Assembly: GCA_000827495.1 (NCBI GenBank) | Contig: KN817550.1 | Span: forward strand, 62,001-126,000 | DNA: 64,000 nucleotides | Origin: Hypholoma sublateritium FD-334 SS-4 | Lineage: Eukaryota > Basidiomycota > Agaricomycetes > Agaricales > Strophariaceae | Reading direction: 5' to 3' | Shown: positions 58,401-64,000 of the stretch, one piece after another | How positions within the stretch are numbered: the first letter of the stretch is position 1 | How the letters are laid out: every line of letters begins with the position of its first letter | Program-made: the position numbers and the translations under genes | The notes under the pieces: generated by a model | The model's input: only the letters and a program-made list of their open reading frames with translations | Told to the model about the DNA's origin: nothing | Database searches by the model: none

Positions 58401-59225
58401 AAGGTGATGAAACGCGTCGACAGTGACACCAACTTTATGAGGGGAATGAGACCCGCTCGGATTGCTGGAGCAACGGATGAACAAATAATAACATCCCTTC
58501 TCTCCGTCCGTACTTCTCATCCTCTTTGAATGCTGAATCATCTGCCCGTGGGGCCCGTAGACCGTGGTATACGCGTATCCTCACAGTTACCCTCCACCAC
58601 GGCGTCGCGGCTATCCGCCGTTGATTATAAGTACGTAAGTCGATCCGAGGGCGTACAACATAAACGCCTGCCTGGAATTTTTTTTCAGCGCATGATATAT
58701 AATGTACTGTTCTCCGCGTACAAGTGTTGACGGACCAAGAAGATAAATAGGCGCTTGCTGACCGTTGGGCGCTTGATTGCCGGTAAAGATGCCGGGCCGT
58801 CCATCCGCGAGGTAATATCCTGCGATCCTGCTGCGATCCCGGAGACCCCGCTCGGGCGGCGGAGACATAAATGGGCGTACCGCATGGCATCAAATGACAG
58901 CAATGCTTCACGCAGTACGTGTGTCATTCCGTCCTCGCCCCTGCCAGCTCTTCGCGCAGCTTCGAAGCGACAGCTGTCGACTGTCGCCCCAGCGCAATCT
59001 TTAGGTATCGGTTATTTTGAGGACACATGCTATGTGGCACACCAGGGTTGTTAACAAAGTAACTTGAAAAATTAACTTGCGCCTGCACAAGTTAGCTTGC
59101 GCTAACTTTTTGGCGGGACAAGTTAAATTGCGCCAAGTTCGCACGTGAACTTGGTGAAATTTCGAGGTAACTTGCGAGGTAACTGGCCATTATTTCATGG
59201 TACATGGTAGTTTTGAGTTACCGTT
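55413..59225. repeat. Two tandem copies of a 1,907-base unit
   Basis: Copy 1 is 55413-57318 and copy 2 is 57320-59225; the spacing between corresponding bases is 1,907 throughout and I saw no mismatch in the lines compared. A single N sits at the junction (57319). Each unit starts CCATCACTAGAGTTAATTAT, contains ATGACGTCAT and a GGGAATTGGGCGCCTATCC block related to the 40-43 kb array, and ends in GAGTTACCGTT inside the left end of another transposable element. Confidence 0.9.
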
Positions 59226-60689
59226 TTCGCTATTGATGACAGGACATCCACCCTGGCGAATTCACACGGCCTCCATCATGCTCTCAGCACTGACCTGGTT
59301 ACGCACGGCTATTCACAAGCAGTGGATACTCAAATAAATAATGTAGGCTCCGAATAGTATTGAAAAAGAGTATGTTTTATACGTTTTACATAATATCGGT
59401 CCCTACGCACTGAGCTATGACATGAATTAGCGCCGGAATCTACACATTGCCAGGCACAGCGGTAAATTAAGTGTCTCGTCGAGGCTACTTACTAGAGTGC
59501 AACTTGTAGGGGCTTCAATTAAGTATTTGAGATATCGGCCTTCCAAGAGAATGAGGGTGTTGACGCCAGGTCTTCGGCGATGTCTTTGGTGTGGGAAAAG
59601 GGAAAACGGCGTGCAGTGGGCGCGCGGGCGTGCGTAGGCGTGCACGAGCGTGCATATTCCCACGCTCTCCCAAGTACATTATCCATCGAGTAAGTCGTGC
59701 AAAATCTGCACGAGCCAACGTCTCGTTCCAGTAGTAGGTTATACACTTTATGTACATACAAATGTCTCAATTTACATTATTGAAAGCTAATTTTCGAGTG
59801 TCGGATTCTGTAATACTTATAAGTCGTACTTAAAAGCTAACTTCAAGCTAACTTGTACGTAGCAAGTTCGCTACATGATACATTAACGTGTACAATTACC
59901 ACCACAAGTTAGCAAGTTAGCTTGCTGACGTACCGCTAACATATGCAAGCACGAATAAAGATATGATAATTTAAGAAAGCAAATATAATAGAGCATTTCA
60001 GAGGACTGGAGGGTAAGAATGTCTCTGCGGCGGCCGCGGGACTCAATGTGCAAAATACCCAAGTAATGTACGCGCGCATCATACTCCGAGATGAAGGGCA
60101 GAAAATGGTGTTACATGGACATTGAGCACAAAGAGGAAGAATTGAATCACGCACCCGTCATCTAAGATCTTGCCATGAAAGGAGTTGAGTTGTCTGCAGA
60201 TCTTGAAGATATGTCGCTCGACGCTTGTGCAGTGTGCTGAGACTCGAANGCATTTCCACACAAGGATCCACCGCGATGCNTGCGACCAGGTCGAGGANGA
60301 CATACTGTATTACCCGGGTATCTTTTTAGCCGCGCAGACTGGGATAATATTTATTCAGAAACAAGTACGCACAGAGATCAATAATTGACATCTGCGAGCG
60401 ATGCCTATGGATAACTATGGTCCAANGTCACTTCAGATGTATTCAGGTAATGATTAATGCTATACTACTTGCCCCATACCTTGGAAACCGACAACTATTA
60501 TAATATACACTATACAGTACCACAGTATTACTGGTGAGAGGCATGGGCCTCTACGTACGGCACACGTTGGGCGCACGTTACAAGTTAGATTTGCGCCTGC
60601 GTGGGAATAAGTTCGCCTGCACCGGCAACTCGGCATTTGCAGCGCAATAAGTTAGCACGCTCGTCAAATAAGTTACTTTTTTGACAATC
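59045..60689. mobile_element. Non-autonomous hAT-like element with 8-bp target duplication
   Basis: The left end GGTTGTTAACAAAGTAACTT (from 59046) and the reverse complement of the right end GATTGTCAAAAAAGTAACTT match at 17 of 20 positions. Both sides carry the 8-bp direct repeat GCACACCA (59037-59044 and 60690-60697). Subterminal AAGTTAGC/GCTAACTT motifs recur at 59085-59105, 59823-59845, 59904-59925 and 60645-60655, as transposase-binding repeats often do. No transposase ORF; four N bases inside. The first 181 bp plus target duplication are also present at 57130-57318 through the tandem duplication. Confidence 0.75.
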
Positions 60690-60933
60690 GCACACCAGTG
60701 GTGGGTGCGCGTGGATTTGCGAACATAGCGAAGTTATCAGCTTATCAAGTGGACAGAAATCGTAAAATATGCTACACTTTACATTCCTTCAAGTTAGGTG
60801 AGTTGAAGACGGAAGAAGCAACGTAAACCGTAAATTTTGAGCACATTAAATAAGCTAACGTCCAGTTAAAGCCATGAAATAATAAAACTGTGCGAGGTCC
60901 GTAATCATAGTCCTCCAATCTCGCGAGAGCACT

Positions 60934-62393
60934 CTACATTGTGTTCAGGGTAAGGACGAGGCCAAAGAGCCCTGCCAACACCGACAAAGAGATCGCGTGC
61001 AGCGAATAGCCCATGGACGAGGAAGTGCCCGATGGGGTTGTGCTCGGAGTCTGGGTTACTACCACGAAGGTGGTGGAACCGCTGATGACCGATTCTATGC
61101 TGGTAGTGACGGGGGTAGCAGTGGTCGAGGGAGTCGAACTTCCAGTTGTTGAGCTAATCAATAGCGTCTTTAAATACCAAAAAGAATGAAAGAATGTGTA
61201 TAACTTACTTTGAGAATACCGTTATGTATCTGATCTCAAAGTATGCATCGTCGAATGTCGAAGCGATCGGGACGACGTCAGTACACTGAGGCGCGACAGC
61301 TGCGCATGTGGTCCAAACGTCCACAGCGAAGTTCCCACAGACATTTATATCCTAACGAGTCATGAGGCATGAGCAGCCAGCCAAGCAACAAAAATAATGG
61401 AAACTCAACGAGAATCATAGTCTGGGGGCCAAAGAATTTGGTCGTGTCGCATGTCGACTCGGGGTAGAAAGCAGTCGGCGTGCCCCAGCCAGAGGGATTC
61501 GGGTTGGGGGTCGGGAGATCCGCGGGGATCGATGAGCGCGGGAAGAACCAAATCTGAATACCTGCGTCGTTCCACAGCATGGCGAAGGCTCCTCCACCAT
61601 TGTTCGCGAATCCGGAGCCATAGGAGAGTGTACTGTCGGTGACCTTGCACCCTTCGTCGAACGCCGTTGCGTTGAAGCAGTCCGTGGAGACGAGGTCGCC
61701 GGTGATCGCGACCTGGCTAGAGGCCATGCATCCGTCCGTCGTGTGCAGTGAGTACGCGTTGTTGGTGGCGAGGTTGACGTTCTCGACGATGTCGATTTCG
61801 CCGAGTGATGGCCAATTTGCACCTCCAGTAAACCAGAATGCAGGCCAGACAGCGCACTAGATGGGAAGGGAGTGTTAAATTGCATGAATACGGATATATA
61901 GAGGACTGACCCCGAACGGCATGTGTATCGCGTCCATTATCACCAAAGTTCCTGGTGTTATTTGCTCCTTACTCAAGAGCTGCAGACTGTTCCTCACGAA
62001 GCTGGCGTTGCCTACGCCACTGGTGAAATTGTCCGTTTTCACGATGACGTTTCCGACTGAGTTAACGAAGAGGAGGTTTTGTTGTTGGGCGAAAGCCTGG
62101 TCCGTATAATTGACGACACCTAGGAAATCTGTTAATGAATGAATACAGCCTTCGCTGAAAGTTGACGCACCTTCATTTCCGGCATTACCAAAGAAGTCTG
62201 TCACGTCGTTTCCAACTTTGTAGTTCCACAAGTCAAAACTAGGCGCCAAGAAACGAGTCGGGACAATCAGTCAACATATTCTCTTCTGAAGTCGTGGGAC
62301 GTACAATGCGGAGCCGCTGTAGTTGTTAGCCAGCTGCATCTGCTGGGCCAGGGTGGACCCGAAAAGAGTGGCGAGGGCTATAAAGCGCATCAT
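60934..62393 (-). CDS. GPI-anchored glycoside hydrolase family 16 (beta-glucanase/transglycosylase-like)
   Basis: Six exons (62305-62393, 62171-62238, 61911-62119, 61410-61856, 61209-61351, 60934-61153) give 391 residues. Residues 1-17 are a signal peptide ([16 protein letters not shown]). The GH16 catalytic motif E-x-D-x-x-E appears as GEIDIVE: E142 nucleophile, D144, E147 acid/base. It is preceded by [16 protein letters not shown] and followed by [12 protein letters not shown] and [13 protein letters not shown], all typical of fungal GH16 laminarinase-like enzymes. The C-terminus is Ser/Thr-rich and ends in a hydrophobic segment ([15 protein letters not shown]), as expected for a GPI anchor signal. 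Likely acts on beta-1,3(1,4 or 1,6)-glucans at the cell wall. Intron 2 (51 nt) is in frame. Start could be either of two adjacent ATGs (62393 or 62390). Confidence 0.9.
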
Positions 62394-63509
62394 CCTCGAG
62401 CTTGGGTATGGGGAGGGGGAGGGGGAGGGGGAGAGGTGAGGGATGGGAACGAGCACAACAACACTTGGAAACGTGGTGTGATGCCTGTCAGTTGTAAAAT
62501 CCGCCTGGCTCGGCAGGGGTATAAATAAACAACGTCCTCGGTCGCAGCCTATGTATGGAGCTATAAATAGACGATGTCGGCCATTATTCCCCATGCCCAC
62601 TGCCCAGGGGCATGTGTGGACGGATGGACCGATCGTCTGAGCGCCGAGAGTCTCAAATGAGTCACCGTGTCATGGGGTTGAAATACATATGCAGTGTATG
62701 ACCTTGCACTTGAGCTGGTATCGACGTCAAAAAAAAATGACGAAGGGGTTGCGCGCCGGCACGGCCTGCGCATGCCACGAGGCCTTTGATCAAGGGCCTG
62801 CTTTGCTTCGACTCTGATTCTGATTCTTACCTTAAGTATAGCATAATCCCGGATGGTTGCCGTAGGGAAGCAGGATCCAGTGAAATGGTATAACGTACAG
62901 ACGATGGTATTCTGTACTTCAACAATGCTTTACGCATCAAGTTCACTATTGTAAAGTACTTAGTATGAGCTATCGAATACACGTACCTCAGCTATAAAAA
63001 AGCTGTAAAGCTACGCAGACAGGTTCGTTCCCTGTCAAATGGGACTCATATCTTGTCTGAGAACAGTCGTATATCGCTTTGGCTACAGCATTCACGAGTG
63101 CTTATAAAATCCAAATGAACAGTATAAATTGAAAATGGGCCGCACATAATCGGATTCGCAATGCTGCAAGTTGGGATTTTCCTTATTCTTCGGATGCCCT
63201 CTTGATTTTCAATGTGGAGAGGTGGGAGATGATCGATGATTCTCAGATTTCACAAACATATTGAGGCCGCTCAAATATCGCTACCAAGCTTCGTGTCTAA
63301 AGCAAACTTGAAGCGCGGGCGCCTAATGTACCATTACAGAAAGGGCCATACCTGGGCACTGTATTAGTGCCACATTAAGTGCTTAGATTGAGGTATAAAA
63401 TGGCTATGAATTTCACCAACTTAGTTTCCCAAAATTTTACCCACAACAGCTGCAGTAGACCCCTTCCCTAGGCCGTGATTCCTCTCAAAAACTACATCTG
63501 CTGGGCGCG
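62394..63509. other. Intergenic, promoter side of the GH16 gene
   Basis: Contains a GGGGGA-type purine repeat just upstream of the GH16 start (about 62407-62433) and TATA-like TATAAATA sequences near 62520 and 62562. No gene supported. Confidence 0.45.
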
Positions 63510-64000
63510 ATGGCTTATAATCCAAAACGTGTGGCTGGTACTTGGACACTTACGGCACACCGGTTTCGACTTGTGAAGTCCAACCGTAGAAATATTTCTT
63601 CCTGTTCAATTACTCCAGTTGCTCCCTGTTACGATATTCCTGTCGCGCACAATTTCTCTTTAGGTGAGGGATATCATATATGCCTTGGATCGTGGTCGCA
63701 ATTATTCATTGGAAAAATAGTGACGCCTACAAACTCTGAAATTGTGGATCCCGAAATCAAGACGAGAAAGTGGGACGTCGCCATTGGACCCGTCCTTCAT
63801 GAAACAAATCAACGTCGGGCTATCTCCACTCCCCCCAAAATCGATAAATATCCCAACTGCACGCACGGCGGACCACTTCAGATCAAATACGGCTATTACA
63901 GTAGCCGCGTACGCTCATATAGCTGCGCCATTCCGACAGAATCACAATCTCCCTCAATAAATCCTGAGGTATTCGTCGACGCAAGCAACCTCGGAATTGG
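63510..64000 (+). CDS. Partial open frame running off the right edge
   Basis: From ATG 63510 the frame stays open for 163 codons to the end of the window with no stop; it is open upstream to 63459. The product starts MAYNPKRVAGTWTLTAH and the last visible residues are EVFVDASNLGI. That final block faintly resembles the VDAS-x-x-GIG motif of RNase H-type domains in fungal retroelement polyproteins, which would make this a retroelement fragment, but the rest is not recognised. No intron is needed. It could also be a chance frame; length alone makes that less likely in this moderate-GC region. Confidence 0.35.
   Translation, partial: MAYNPKRVAGTWTLTAHRFRLVKSNRRNISSCSITPVAPCYDIPVAHNFSLGEGYHICLGSWSQLFIGKIVTPTNSEIVDPEIKTRKWDVAIGPVLHETNQRRAISTPPKIDKYPNCTHGGPLQIKYGYYSSRVRSYSCAIPTESQSPSINPEVFVDASNLGI

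Larger units (their letters stand above)
55299..60933. other. Repeat-only interval
   Basis: No gene is supported between the transposase and the GH16 gene. The content is the right end of the hAT element, a perfect 1,907-bp tandem duplication and a 1.65-kb non-autonomous element. Identical short frames that occur twice at 1,907-base spacing are copies of one non-coding sequence. Confidence 0.6.

Noticed and set aside
55549..59054. Pairs of identical short frames 1,907 bases apart
   Set aside because: Identity reflects the tandem duplication of non-coding repeat DNA, not conserved genes.
1..64000. CRISPR arrays or bacterial operon signals
   Set aside because: No regularly spaced direct repeats with unique spacers, and the gene structure is clearly eukaryotic.

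Overview
The window looks like nuclear DNA of a filamentous basidiomycete, most likely an Agaricomycete. Protein genes are interrupted by many 45-75 nt GT-AG introns. Gene content fits this: PCNA, a mitochondrial complex III assembly chaperone, F-box proteins, STAND/NACHT NTPases, a GPI-type GH16 glucanase and a lineage-specific multi-membrane-span family. No prokaryotic signals, CRISPR arrays or rRNA genes were seen, and no tRNA could be recognised by eye. Exon models were built by hand from reading frame, splice motifs and paralogue comparison; every spliced model except the ricin-like gene sums to a whole number of codons.

Layout. 1-8.5 kb: an F-box-like gene, a small secreted ricin-B-like gene with an unresolved junction, and a gene-poor stretch holding an inverted-repeat element. 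8.5-13.6 kb: a disordered-protein gene head-to-head with PCNA (142 bp apart), then an F-box gene. 13.6-20.7 kb: gene-poor DNA, a tandem pair of small C2H2 zinc-finger genes (the first with a stop codon at a splice junction), and a CBP3/UQCC1-type chaperone gene. 21.4-27.7 kb: three tandem genes for a multi-span membrane protein with near-identical exon structure. 28.8-30.4 kb: a small RING-H2/coiled-coil gene and a 666-bp hAT-type MITE with an 8-bp target duplication. 30.9-37.8 kb: one very large, GC-rich, low-complexity gene with weak resemblance to Byr4/Bfa1.

37.8-64 kb is the accessory part. It has decayed repeats (40.2-43.0 kb), a small secreted protein, two tandemly duplicated NACHT NTPase genes (44.2-46.2 and 48.5-50.4 kb) inside a larger segmental duplication, an apparently complete hAT transposase gene (52.2-55.3 kb), and a perfect 1,907-bp tandem duplication with an N at the junction (55.4-59.2 kb). 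A 1.65-kb non-autonomous element with an 8-bp target duplication follows (59.0-60.7 kb), then a GPI-anchored GH16 gene and an open frame running off the right edge.

Housekeeping functions (replication clamp, complex III assembly, possibly mitotic exit, cell-wall remodelling) alternate with fast-evolving families (F-box, zinc finger, membrane array, NLR-like NTPases). hAT-type activity probably produced the MITE, the 1.65-kb element and part of the repeat landscape. Ambiguous bases (N) fall almost only in these repetitive or TE-like segments.
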